Of a DNA stretch of 64,000 nucleotides, positions 45,613 to 57,770 are shown piece after piece. This stretch comes from Blastocystis hominis. Lineage: Eukaryota > Sar > Bigyra > Opalinata > Blastocystidae. Both the position numbers and the translations under genes were made by a program. The notes beneath the pieces were generated by a model. It was not told the DNA's origin. It saw only the letters and a program-made list of their open reading frames with translations, and did not search any database. The stretch covers positions 186,001 through 250,000 of the forward strand of contig NW_013171849.1 in NCBI RefSeq assembly GCF_000151665.1. The letters are read 5' to 3'. Within the stretch, counting starts at the first letter, position 1. Every line of letters begins with the position of its first letter.

Positions 45613-45752
45613 TAGAATAGAATAGAATAGAATAGAATAGAATAGAATAGAATAGAATAGAATAGAATAGAATAGAATAGAATAGAATAGAATAGAATAG
45701 AATAGAATAGAATAGAATAGAATAGAATAGAATAGAATAGAATAGAATAGAA
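45613..45752. repeat. (TAGAA)28 pentanucleotide array
   Basis: Twenty-eight perfect copies, similar in length to the CACTC array at 40136. Confidence 0.97.
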
Positions 45753-48700
45753 TTGATTGAATGACATTCTTGTTACTGAATTACAGATCATTGGTTGTGA
45801 GTAGTGTATTGAGATTGTCAATCAATTCTAAGATAAGATATCATTCATTCATTCATTCATTCATTCATTTGATCGTATAATCATTCAAATGTCCCATTGC
45901 AATTCACATGATTGGTCCACTTTATACAGATTTAACGATATTTCCTTGTCAACAATCCATCATTCATTCTTATAATACAAAATATACATAATCACAGTAT
46001 GTACTCAATTCAAATCGATGTTTGTAGGATTACTCATTCATTCATTCATTTGTTTGTTTTCTTTTCAGTGTTGAATTGCTGAAATCGTATCGAATCCAAC
46101 TCCAATATCACAACCAATCACATTTCCATTCATTTCGATTCTCTCTCATTCATTCTTCATTATCATAATCACGTATTACATTCATAAATAAATAACTAAT
46201 ACATATCATTGAATGGATTAAGATCTTAAGCAATGAATACTATTTCTTCTTTTCTTTTCTTCTTTTCTTCCATCCATTCATGATACAAACCATCTCCATG
46301 CTATGCAATCTTTGTACATCCAACTCATATTCATTCAATAGATTGTGACCAATTACACAAATCATTCCAGTACTATTCTATTCACATATAGCATACAATC
46401 TGTGATAATATCTATGAATCATTCAGTTCCAACCACTATATATCAATCATTGTGCATTCCAACTAACAATAACGGAATTTACTACAAACTCCAATCATTC
46501 ATTCATTCATCGATTGGTTATTCCAGTACTAAGTATCAACAGTATTGTTTCTGTTACTCATAATTAGTTATTTTATGAAAATGGATTTAACAGAATCAAA
46601 CATTGTGTTAAACCAATGAAATGACAGAATCGTGTTTGTTTGGATTTTGTTTGTTTTGAAGCAAAACTATGCATGATCTATGTAATTCGTTTCAGGATGT
46701 GATAAAACAGATCCCTGTGAAATATCATCATTTCAGCTATTGTTCGTCATAATTTGTGAAAATGACTTCATTTCCATTGCTACTTCATACATATGTTATT
46801 TTCTACTATTCTATTACATTCTAGTATTGTTGTTTTCATTCATATTGACCATTTCTGATTATTCCACACTTACCTATCTTATTTTGACAGTATTCTATTC
46901 CATGGAGCATACTAATAAGCCAAAATATACAATCAATCACATATACACATTATTCTATCTTCCCATACAGAATAATAATGATTATGATGATAATGACAAA
47001 ACATCAACTATTCACAATCAATACTATTGAGAGTAACTATTGTAAACACTCTTGTTTGTTAATACTGCTCATTCCTTCTCTCAGCTTAGAACACGAACTA
47101 GCAACATTATTAGTTGTCACATTTAGAATGTGAATTCATTATGGGCTTTGATACAATTCATATCACACAATATGCACCAAAATGAAACAATACACATTTG
47201 TTGTTATTCTATTGCAGATATTCATTTTCCAAGTATTGATTCAAAGTATCTCGAGACTATAGTATACAGATTAGTCATATATCAAAGGAAATACAACAAT
47301 ACTTGTGGTAAATGACTGATTCATCCTTCCTATTTCTATTGATGAGTTCATCTATATTTGATACATGTCACATAACAAAAATGATCCTATTTTCACTCTA
47401 ACAAAAGCTCTTTCGATCAATAATAATATGCTTCATCAACTTGGAACCATTTTCAACCTGAATATTAGTACTTAACTATGATTTATAGTAACCGCAGATA
47501 ATCATAAAAGCAAAACAAACATAATATCAACCCACATATGTCGAATTGTAAGGCATTTATCAAATTTCAATTCAATGATCTTCACACTCATCATCTCCCC
47601 ATCGATTACCACATTTCGAGGTACCCCTTTGCTCCAATGTGTATCACATGCTTCTTATTTATCATGCAATACATCTTGGGGTGAGTCCCACGAACGTAGT
47701 GATACAATGTCTGTTGTGTTTATCCTTAAAAGTGGATTCTGTTAGCTTCTTGTTGTAATTGAGGAACGATGTCAATGAAAAAAACTTGATTTTATCCACT
47801 TCCTGACCGTAGTTGTTCACGAGTTGCCCATAGTCGTAGCTTGTGTTATCCAGCTATTAATCGAAGGACTTGTACATACCGCACATCTTATGAACGAAAT
47901 TGTATTTGTCACTCAGTTGCACGATGAGCAAATATATGTCCTGTCCCAATCACTGAACGTTATCGAATGTGTTCTTGAGCGCATTGTAGTAGAAATCGTA
48001 TATGATGTGTCTGGACATATCCAGAATGACAATCCCGATGAAGAATGGTTTCACCACTTTCCTCACATGTGTATTCAACTTGATACCGATGAGATTATCA
48101 GAAAACATGATGGTTCCTGAGATCAAGTCATATTATGCTTTTGGATGATAGCCTCGCGTTCATTTTGTGAGGTGGCAAACTTCTCTTTCATTCGTTTCAA
48201 TCCTGTCTCCGCGAACTTGCCAATAACTTGCGCAGGTTCTTCTCCACAGTGGTCTTGGATTTGGCTTGTTTTCCGCTCAACATGTTCACATATTCGAAGA
48301 TGAACGGAATTTGTTTGAATTTGAATGATGTCATGGATGTGCATGACAAACTATCCCTGTTAAAAAAGCGAATAATGAACGAGATACTTGTGATAAAACA
48401 TCAGATCGCATGATCATCCTTATTATGCTCCCATTCATCGATATCATTGGGGTAGTTGCAGTCACTGTTACTGTCAATGGTGATAAGTCGATTCAGAACG
48501 GGCTCTGAATTTCAATCGAATAAATTGGTATTTCCTTATCTATCTTTACCCATTTCCATTTTCGAACATATATCTATCCCAGATACAATTGCCGTACATT
48601 AAGCTGCTTAGGATCATTTATCGATTGCTGGGAGATATCATTCTCGATTTGGGAATGTACTTCGTCGTACCCGGTGGCAAGGGTTTGTCGTACAAGCGAT

Positions 48701-49929
48701 TCAATTTCTCGTCGTACTTGAATCCACGCTTGAGAAGGTTCCAGAAGCGAACTCCGTTGATTTGAATTTCTCGTCCAGTATTGGGGTTCAATGTGTGAGT
48801 AGGCTTATTCATTTATATATTAATATAGATCTATCTTAACCCTATTTCACGCTTTGATTATGTGAAATACAAGAAAACAGAGAACAACACATGGTCTTCC
48901 CTGGTACACACTTGGGAGGACGAGAATATCGAACTCGCCAACATCATTATCATCCATACAAAGTATCCGATCAATTCAGAGAGACTATTCGGATTCAGTG
49001 TTCGTACCCCGCAATCTAATGTGAACTGTGGTTTGATCCTGCACGACTATGATTGCATCGAGATGACTCTGGATGAAAATCGCCCTCCCATGTTTACCGA
49101 GGATGAATGGGAGTATCTATTGCCTCAATTGGAATCCAATGGTCTGCTGGGTGAGCCTCTGAATGTATTTTGGAGGAATGATTTATTGCCTCCTCACATT
49201 ATCGGTGTAATGACCGAGAATCGTGCTGTCTATTTTTTCTCCAACAACTATGTAAGCGTGGTCTACAAGGTCGTGAATGATAAATACCCGCCCGAGTTGT
49301 CCGATTTGTTCATCGATGATGGCGTGTCTGAAGGGTGTGTATGTCAAGCACTATGAACGAAATCAACCAAAGTAAATTGAATGAATCAATGTCGATCATA
49401 TTCAGCAGCAATGGAAACAATTACACGTTCAAGAAACTCGATAACATGCTCATCAATATGCCAGAGAACGACCGCAAACATGTCCTCATGCGTGAGACAG
49501 TGGATGGCGTTCCTCAATATTCATGGACGACACCTTCTGGTTGTTTTGTGATAGTCAATAATGTCACACTCTTTGAACATACACACACATCCACTCAACC
49601 ATTCAATAATCAATGCCAATTCCAATTATCTTCTGCTTTATATCTCATAATCACATCGATTCCATGTTACAATGAGAATGATGCCCTATTCATACATTGT
49701 GATTCCATCGAATCGGTTGTGGGTAAGGGATACTAGGTGAGTGTTTCAATGGATGGTGTGTCATTGCTCGATGTGTCATTCATCGATACACTCAACAATC
49801 TTGTGACCCTTTCCCATACCAAACTGATAAATGGAATCGAATGGACAAGTGAGAGTCATACGATCTCTACATTCACGAATATCCCTTCTCTTGTATGTCT
49901 GAGAGGTGTGAAAAACATCACGATCGTTT

Positions 49930-50712
49930 TCAAACACTTGGGCGAGGTTGTTGTTGTTTCTTCTTTTGGGTGCTCGTAATGGGTCGATGTGATGTTGCTG
50001 CCTCTCTCAATGCATTGGGTTCCTTACCACTCTTGGATCGAGTGATGGATGGTGCTGGTTGTGGTTTACATTTGCTTGCCAGCAGTTCCCAATCATAACA
50101 CTTCTGTGTGCTATCGCTTTCCACATTCTTCACTTCGTACATCAGTGGCATGATGTGATCGTCAATATCAACAACTTCAACCAAGTCCTGAGACCATTTG
50201 ATCGTCAATGATCGCTTTTCCAGAATGCGAGGTCTTCGTGTCACTCCAACATAATCACCAACATCGAATTGAGGTGTTGTGTCCTTTGCTGTCATGTTGG
50301 ATGGTTCTGTTTTCTCCGTGTACAAGATATCGTTGTTGTTGTAGTTAAGCCAAATGTCATTGGGTGTATATCCGGTGTCTCTGTTCTTCCTTGCATTGTG
50401 TCGACGAACTGCACCATCGATCAAATCGAACCATACACCTTTCCATTGATTGATTGAATGGAATGAAGGAACCATGATGTCTTCCTTGATATCTCGAATT
50501 GTTCGTTCAGCTAGTACCGCCTTATTCGCTAAATCCATGTGATACATGGTGATATCATACTTGTTCAAGATGTTTGTACGAAAGATGGCATTGGTGAACT
50601 CGGTACCTCGATCCGAGCAAATATGCTTTGGTGATTCACCATATGTCTGAATGATGTCCTTCATTGCATGAGTGATTTCTGTGGCACTCTTGCTTTTCAA
50701 TCGCCGAGTCAT
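49930..50712 (-). pseudogene. Integrase part of the Polinton-like fossil
   Basis: An rve-type (retroviral-like) integrase core is recognisable from HICSDRGTEFTNAIF and from spacing typical of Polinton integrases (GVWFDLIDGAVRRHN, TPNDIW), followed by a basic C-terminal region. Treated as a fossil. Confidence 0.65.
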
Positions 50713-50784
50713 CAGGTATTTCGAATATCCATCAATACATACAAGGACATATTTGTATCCACGATTCTTGTAGAATCCAGTACT

Positions 50785-51923
50785 CTATTGTGATCCTAAT
50801 ACTTCCTGTATGGATTTGTGTTGTTTGGAAGAGAAATCGATGAGATCGATGAAGTATATGTTTCGTTTGAATCCACTGATGATCATTCGAGTTGCACCTC
50901 TTCGTTTTGCTTGTTTCCGTAGTTCCTTGATCTCATTCATGTTCCCCACACACCTCGATAAATGAATCGCTTTATTCAAGGAATGAACAAGTTGTGTCAG
51001 AGGAAGAATCTCAAACTGGTTATAGACTCGAAATACATTTTCTCCACTATACACTATTTCAAATAGAGCATCACTCGCATTCAACATTGCAATGATCGTT
51101 TCGATGTTGTAGGCTCCTCTGGGTATTAATACATCATAAGGGGATGTCTCCACATCGATTAATATCACTTGATCGGTTGGTATGTTGTGCAACACGAAAT
51201 CGGTATAGAGAGTGATACAGACGATATGGAACATTGATCGAATGAGAGAGGATTGTCCAGCTTCACTTCCTTCTTCGTAGTATTACCGAACACTTCGATC
51301 ATACTGAACTGGTTCATCGGTAGAATTGAGGAAGGCACTAGATCAAACACATCTTCGATCGTCAACTGGAGTTCGAATTCGCCGTTCAATCGCATGATAT
51401 TACCATCCATATCGCGGAAGACGAACATCAATCGATCGAATCGGGTTATCATCGGAATACAGATGTCTTCCACGGTGCGGAGATAATTAACCTCGGGATC
51501 GTCAATGATCATTGTGGTGAGCAGATTGTTGTTCTGGTTGGCAATCTTCAGATCGGAGGAACACACGAGAGACGAGTACACTTGGATCACTTGACGATTT
51601 CGCGTGATATCAATCACGTTCGATCCACTGAACGAAGCGGGTAGAATGACCGTTCGTCCTTCCAAGCCGAGGATTTCTCGAATATCCGGAGCATTAGTGA
51701 AATCGATGGTGTGTGTGGACTGAAAATAAATACACCCATAACTCGAAGCCTTCGTAGATATTGAGAACGTAGTATCGGTCATGGTGTTGAGGATGGCAAT
51801 GATCTGACCGATCGTGTAGTATCCAGGAGGAATCGTTATCTCCTCGTCATTCGATATTGTGACCACATTAGTAGAATCCACATTGTTGAACATGACAGGG
51901 TTGGGTTTGAACAGGACAGTCAT
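50785..51923 (-). pseudogene. Capsid-like part of the Polinton-like fossil
   Basis: Beta-rich frames with YYTIGQIIAILN, YSSLVCSSDLKIANQNN and RLNGEFELQLTIE resemble minor-capsid (penton-like) proteins of Polintons and related viruses. The assignment rests on pattern only. Confidence 0.45.
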
Positions 51924-52727
51924 GAAAGTGATGTAAGAATCCTTGTACTTGTACGGGTTGATTTTTACGAACCTATCATTACTTCATGAACTTTGGATGA
52001 GTATGGAGTAGTATATAATTTTTTTTGTAACCAAGAGATTCAGTAGTATGAGATTGACGCATTTTTTCATCTAACCTAGTCCCAGGAGACCAATGACGTC
52101 AGGAGTAGCGTAGCTTCTATGAGAACTCGCGGTTGGACGGTAGATTGTAATGGTCGATAAGGCTGACGGACTGGCATGGCACATTTTTCTGCGAAAAGGT
52201 CGGCCACCAAAGGTCGCGTAAAACGCGTCAATCCTACACTACTGTTGCTTGCTTTTGATCCCCAGAGTAGTATTTCACGAACAATCATTGTCAGCAGACA
52301 ACAGCAAAAGTGACCAAGCAAAAAAAAGATGTTTTATGAAAAACTAACTACCTCTTCAAGAGTTAACACTTATGTAGAGGCAACAGTCTTAAATCGGCTA
52401 TAAAGCAGCTTAATTCGAAGAATAATTGGTTTTCTACAAAAGAAACACATTGACTGACGAAATCTATTCAATCCTTCGCATACAACCGAGTTATACTATT
52501 TATTGTTTATCTACAAAACGAGAAAAAGATCAGATAGAAGATCAATAACAGAGAACAAAAAGAATCCGTAGATCTATTCTCTACGTCATTGTATGTTTTT
52601 GTTTTTGGATCAAATTTCCGGATTATAGATGAGAATCTTCATGAGAATAAATAAACAGAGTATTTTGTCAGAAATAACGTATCGGCAGTTTCTTTGTTGA
52701 ATCTGTTAAAATACATTATTTTTTAAA
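51924..52727. other. Spacer after the fossil element
   Basis: No conserved gene. An 81-codon minus frame (52076-52321) has no motif. Confidence 0.5.
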
Positions 52728-53455
52728 ATGAGTATTTATTCTTCAAGCAACACTGATAATATGAGTTTTTCTGGAATGCTTGTTAATAATGGACTGTGTA
52801 CAGAAGGGGGAAATGATGAAAGTATGTTTTTCACACATTATGTTGAAATGTAGGATATTCTGATGTAGTTAGATATTGTGATGTAAAAGATTCTAATGGG
52901 ATCATAGTCCAAGCAGAGAATTACGTTGTTGAAGATATCAGTGGGAATACTGGATTCTATTTTCCAAATCCCTTTGTCACCACTGAAGAACATTCTGACC
53001 AGTACTATGTTGATACTGAAAAAGGAATTGTCACCATCTATACAGATTACGAGGTGCACGAAGTTCGGGTTCTTACTAATGGAAAAGTGCATAGGCTGCA
53101 ATTAGTTGCCGATGAAATAGAAGCAAATACAGCGAATGATCCTAAGGGCTCTACGCAACAACTCATATTAAGAAAACGAAAGAAAAGACGTTCACCGAGT
53201 ATTTTTGAGAAGGGATTTTATAGAAAGTATGGGAAACGATTTCATGAAGGGAGTGCAGGTTGTAGAAATGATATTTTAAACGAAATATTGGATTATCAGA
53301 AAAGCCACCCTGCCCTAGATTGGAAAATCACGGACAGGATTGGAATCTACAACCATCTATTTAACAATTATGAGCGCAAAAGCAATGACCTGTTTTGTTT
53401 ACTTGTTTATGACAATAAACATAAGTATTACTTAATCTCACATAAGTACTTGTAA
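52728..53455 (+). CDS. Unassigned island protein
   Basis: The ATG at 52728 opens MSIYSSSNTDNMSFSGMLV. A 32-nt intron (about 52821-52852) joins to DVVRYCDVKDSNGIIVQAEN and a frame of about 230 residues ending YYLISHKYL. The middle is beta-like (EEHSDQYYVDTEKGIVTIYT), then a basic patch RKRKKRRSPS that could be a nuclear signal, then FYRKYGKRFHEGSAGC. No family is recognised. It converges with MORN member C. Confidence 0.5.
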
Positions 53456-53554
53456 GAAATGTTTGCAGAACAGCCTGTTGTTTATGGATTCACACACAAC
53501 TCTGTAGAATTTAGCCTGTTGTGTTTATCCATAACATTGTAAAGCATATTTATA

Positions 53555-54532
53555 TTATCTCAAAATACAAGAACAGGAAATCACAAATACCGTAAATGTT
53601 ACTAAAACTAGGAGAATCCAATATATGCCATCTTCTGATTCCGTTACAGGAAAAATAGAGTCAATAATGTATTCTATTATCAACAACACCCCCGAAACTA
53701 TTGCAATATTGCAACAACAAGAATCCCTTTCATTAGTACTATAATTCGTTGTCTTGTTCCTTCGGGCTGATAATTTAAAGTAATTATTATCATCAACTCT
53801 TATATCCGCAATAGGAATGTATTCGAACTCCGATTTCATGACATATTTGCCTCTAAAAGTAATCTTACCATTTTTATAGGTAGTTAATCTATCTCCACGA
53901 AATTTATGTGTCGTTTCAATTTCTACATCATGTTCCCATCTACTAATATCATGCAACTTTCCTTGATCATAGAAATAGCACACTCCATGATTCAGTCCAT
54001 TCTCATCCTTATGACATATTGATATTAGATTGCCAGACTGATCTCGTTCATACCATAAATTCGAATTATCTGCACTTCTAGTAATTAGGGGATTTCGAGT
54101 GCCATCTGTAAAAAAACCATCAAACTCAATTTGTCCTTCTTCGTTGTATTCTACTCCATATCCATCGCGATATCCATTTTGCAAATATCCTCGAAATAAA
54201 GGCTTCCCAGATCGGTAGTAGAAAGTGCATTCTCCATTGGCCTCTTCTTTTTCGAATATGAATGTTGCAATTCTTATGTTATCTGGAGTATAAATATTGG
54301 CTTCACCATCTAATTTATTCTTTTTTGTAGATGTGACAAGAGTATAACCATTATGAGGAGCTCCGATTTTACAAGTAGCTATACCTTTGTGAACACTAAT
54401 GTCAATAATGGGAAACTCATCGGAAATACATTGATCCAAGTTTATTGTCTTTTCCAGGCATTCCATTTCTGGTTGAGGACTACTAGGATTGTTATCGATA
54501 TTTACAACTATTATTGGTACAAATTGATCCAT
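53555..54532 (-). CDS. MORN family membrane protein, member C (no LRR part)
   Basis: The start is taken as MDQFVPIIVVNIDNN at 54532 because it aligns with the start of member D (MNQDNDENIQVPMLTVDVAP); the open frame extends 32 codons upstream. MORN-like repeats include LFRGYLQNGYRDGYGVEYNE and IEFDGFFTDG, with KLDGEANIYTPDNIRIATF paralleling D. A hydrophobic C-terminus has IAIVSGVLLIIEYIIDSIF and WILLVLVTFTVFVISC, two likely membrane helices, and ends there, with no LRR exons after it. It is therefore a short relative of D, intact as read, with MORN repeats probably in the cytosol. Confidence 0.65.
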   Translation of the reverse strand: MDQFVPIIVVNIDNNPSSPQPEMECLEKTINLDQCISDEFPIIDISVHKGIATCKIGAPHNGYTLVTSTKKNKLDGEANIYTPDNIRIATFIFEKEEANGECTFYYRSGKPLFRGYLQNGYRDGYGVEYNEEGQIEFDGFFTDGTRNPLITRSADNSNLWYERDQSGNLISICHKDENGLNHGVCYFYDQGKLHDISRWEHDVEIETTHKFRGDRLTTYKNGKITFRGKYVMKSEFEYIPIADIRVDDNNYFKLSARRNKTTNYSTNERDSCCCNIAIVSGVLLIIEYIIDSIFPVTESEDGIYWILLVLVTFTVFVISCSCILR

Positions 54533-54628
54533 GCAATTGAAAATACTATACAATTGAACTAAAATACTTTTTGTTAAAGATCGAATTCTTTGCAAACACA
54601 AAAATGAGGCCAATTTCTTGAATTGCAA

Positions 54629-55582
54629 AATTATGCGGTATTTTTGATTTCATTCACTTCGCACTTCTTTTCAAAATCACGATTCAAATATCGAAATTTG
54701 TCATATCTTCAATAGATGTGAATTGCCCATTATTGTAAGGTGTGTAGTTTTGGAATACCCATTCATGTAGTATAAGTAATGGTTCTATGGATAATAGCAG
54801 GACTTGGGAACCTTCTTCTATGCATTCTTTGGTTTTTCTTGTGTGGTTATCGTCATTTGGTACAATAGCACCATATATTTACAGAATAGTGCAGTAGTAT
54901 ATATTAGAGGCATTTATGACAAGAATAGACCTATATAATGCTAATCTCATACTTGTCAGTGGATTCGATATCCTTGTGCTTGTAGATGATCAAACAGAAA
55001 TTTAATCTCTTTGTTTATCACAGTTTTACATTAATATGGTTCAGATGGTAGATTGCAACATAGACTTGAGTCAGCAAATAATCGCTGGAGCGATGCTTTC
55101 ATGTATCACTTGAATTTGAGGTTTCGAGAGAAAAGAATACTTCTCAGTAGGGAATCACTTACCATGGAAAATACAATCATCTTTCAGTATACAGCATATT
55201 CTAAATTAGCGGTATTATAATTAGAGAACAAAATCAAATGTATGTAACATGTGAATCGTTTGGACACAAAGTCTTGCACGAACTTCTAGTTTAACATAGA
55301 TAGAATCATAGACACGTTCCTGCCAATAACACCTACATTTAGATATAGATTCGATGGTGCCACATTATCACCATATTTTATACTTACAACAAAAATGTGA
55401 ATGATTGGAACATGTCGGCTGAACCAATCTGAGTCGTCGTCATGAATACATTGAATCATTAAATAGCCACGGAAGTAGTAGGAAAATGGTCTTGAACAAA
55501 CAAGAGCAAAGAAAGCATAGACAACGCAATTATCAATTAGTGAAATTGAGTAAATTCAAAACTGGTATTCCTTTCTCTTGAT
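54629..55582. other. Spacer between MORN members C and D
   Basis: AT-rich, no conserved frame. A minus-strand TGTTTGTT at 55495-55502 lies 80 nt after the member D stop. Confidence 0.5.
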
Positions 55583-57770
55583 TTAGGGGATAAGATCAGT
55601 AAGAATGGAAGAAACATCTAGGAATGAAATCAAGTCAATCAAACAATACTCGAAATTGATTTCCAATGAACATTTTGGAATGAACGAGGAAGAGTGACAC
55701 TTCGAAGATTTGGAATATCTAAACCCAGTCAGGATTATATAGATAAAAATACTTTCCAACTGCACTTCACGAGTATTAACAAAACTATCTCCCTGAGTAT
55801 TGACAATGGTAGTTAGGTTTGGAAGATCTACATTCAATCACTTCGAATCATTTTATCCATACTTCGCATTGTCAAGGAACAGGATTCATCGCTTTTTCCG
55901 TAAAGTGCTAACCATCCTAATTCAATTCTTTGTAAGGATGGGAGATCTATGTCAATCATTTCATTCAAACTCATTCAATACTTTCAATTATTGTTGATAA
56001 AGAGGCAGAAAATGCAGTATTACACAATGTAATGGATTGTAGCCTCGGAAGATCTATTTTTCATTTATTCAACATCGTATCAATACCTCGAATTACAAAT
56101 GAGCTATAATAGAAATTATCTGATACTATATTTACTGAGCCAATCTTGATTAATCGTAGTTGTGGTAGATTCTTCAATTCAAAGTCTCCAGCAAAATCAC
56201 TGAAACTGTATTCACCAATTTGAATGGATTCCAATGATTCACAATTCAATATGTGGAATGATTTCGATGGATCATTTCCTCTTTTATCCTTTGTCTGAGT
56301 AAATGAATATTTACCGATCTGCAGAGTTTGCAATCGATTCAATCCATCGATTCTGAATAATCTCACATTTCCAAAACAATTATTACCAATATCCACAAAC
56401 TTTAGATTCGGATATTTCGATAGGATAAAACGTAATAGACGGTTTTCACTTCCATCTTTCACTTCATATGTTTCTGAGTAATACCCTATTCCATGTGGAC
56501 TTCCATAATAGGGATCTAAAAGTTTGTAAATAATAGCACATATTGTCATAATAATAACAATAACAATTATGGTTGACACGTAGATATTTTTCAACAGGAA
56601 AACGCCTGTTTTCTTCATTTTTGATTTGCACGATTTGTGAGTTCGATTGTATTCTTTCGAATCGTTCTCGGTTATGACTTGAGCTATTTTCTCATAATCA
56701 GTAAAATCACTTATTTTGCTTCCAAGGTACTTTGGGCATTTCCAACGAATCAAAAGGAACAGTATTGCAAGAACAGAGAAGGAAATACCAAGAATCAGGT
56801 TTATCGTTAGACATGTTATTAGTAATACAACAAGAATTACAATTTTCAATATTTGAACAATCAAGGTATTCTGCAACGAACGCCCCATTATCCATTCCGT
56901 TTTGCCTGTGCTGCTTGGCTCACCATTTTTGTAGCATGTTCCCATTCCATGACGCACATTATCCTTATACATTCCCTTAAATAGAATCGATTGTCCATCA
57001 GCGTCATACTCTGTTCCAGCTCCATTTCTTGGATAGTTTTGTTCCAAAGAATCCAAAAATCCTCCCTTGTACACTTTTACACCATTTTCATACTCTATCA
57101 TTGTTTCATCACCTTTGAATTCTTTCAACACTTTGACTTCATTGCCATCTATACATTCACTCACGCGCGAAATCTTTCCACAATCATAGAAATAACAGAT
57201 TTCATTGTGTTGGTCTGGATCGACAAATCTGAAAACATTTCGCAACTGATTTTTCTCATCCAGAACTTTCCAATATCCTTCACCCATTTCTGTAAAAGGA
57301 TCCAATCTTAACTTATTGCCTTTATCATAATATCCGTCGAATATCACACTTCCTTGTTCATCGTACTCCTTTCCTCTTCCATGTCGATAACCATTCTCGA
57401 GATAGCCCTTAAAGAAAATAGTGCCCGATTGGTAATACAATTCACAAGGTCCAGTCAATTTGCCTTCAGAATACTGAATTTTGGCAATCACTACATTGTT
57501 AGGTGTTTGTATTGTAGCATCCCCATCTAGTTTACCATCCTTCATGTGGGCGTGGATCGAATAACCCTGATGTGGGTAACCAACACCCAAAACTGTCACA
57601 TTCTCATTCTTTGATATGGTTTCACTAATAGGAAATTGGTTTGAGACACACCAATTCCATATTTCAGGACCATTGTCTTCCATTCGTAGATTACCACATG
57701 ATTGGTCAAAGGGTGCCACATCCACCGTTAGCATTGGTACTTGTATATTTTCATCATTATCTTGATTCAT
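55583..57770 (-). CDS. MORN-transmembrane-LRR protein, member D (intact)
   Basis: The ATG at 57770 opens MNQDNDENIQVPMLTVDVAP. MORN-like repeats fill residues about 60-310 (FFKGYLENGYRHGRGKEYDE, VIFDGYYDKGNK, ILFKGMYKDNVRHGMGTCYK). Two hydrophobic segments follow (ILKIVILVVLLITCLTINLI and IYVSTIIVIVIIMTICAIIY). LRR segments then run LRFILSKYPNLKFVDIGNNC, LQTLQIGKYSF, LESIQIGEYSF and LPQLRLIKIG. Past the stop seen in the uninterrupted frame, phase-1 introns of 33, 35, 35, 34 and 32 nt join exons starting DLPRLQ, DLPSLQ, DLPNLT, DIPNLR and DVSSIL, ending at TAA 55583. Each LRR exon begins with the same bases AT-CTT-CC or a near match. MORN repeats often bind lipids or proteins. LRRs after the membrane part may face outside; this is inference. 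Confidence 0.7.

Larger units (their letters stand above)
44955..47800. other. Microsatellite-rich AT desert
   Basis: Besides the arrays listed separately it has TTGA (44952-44975), CATT (45842-45869) and TTCTTTTC runs. Frames here are low-complexity products of the repeats. No gene is supported. Confidence 0.6.
47824..51923. mobile_element. Polinton/Maverick-like element, fossil
   Basis: Parts seen: a retroviral-type integrase (49930-50712, minus), a capsid-like frame pair (50785-51923, minus), a small basic protein with the viral-type NPNTGREIQINGVRFWNLL motif (48618-48812, minus) and plus-strand frames at 48862-49979 of unknown role. The mix of integrase and capsid-like genes points to the Polinton/Maverick group. 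It is broken in several places and incomplete: no polymerase B, packaging ATPase or protease is recognisable, and I found no terminal repeats. Frames over 250 codons survive, so it is not very old. Limits are approximate. Confidence 0.55.

Noticed and set aside
45119-45821. Poly-Ile and Phe-Tyr-Ser-Ile-Leu proteins
   Set aside because: Translations of AAT and TAGAA microsatellites.
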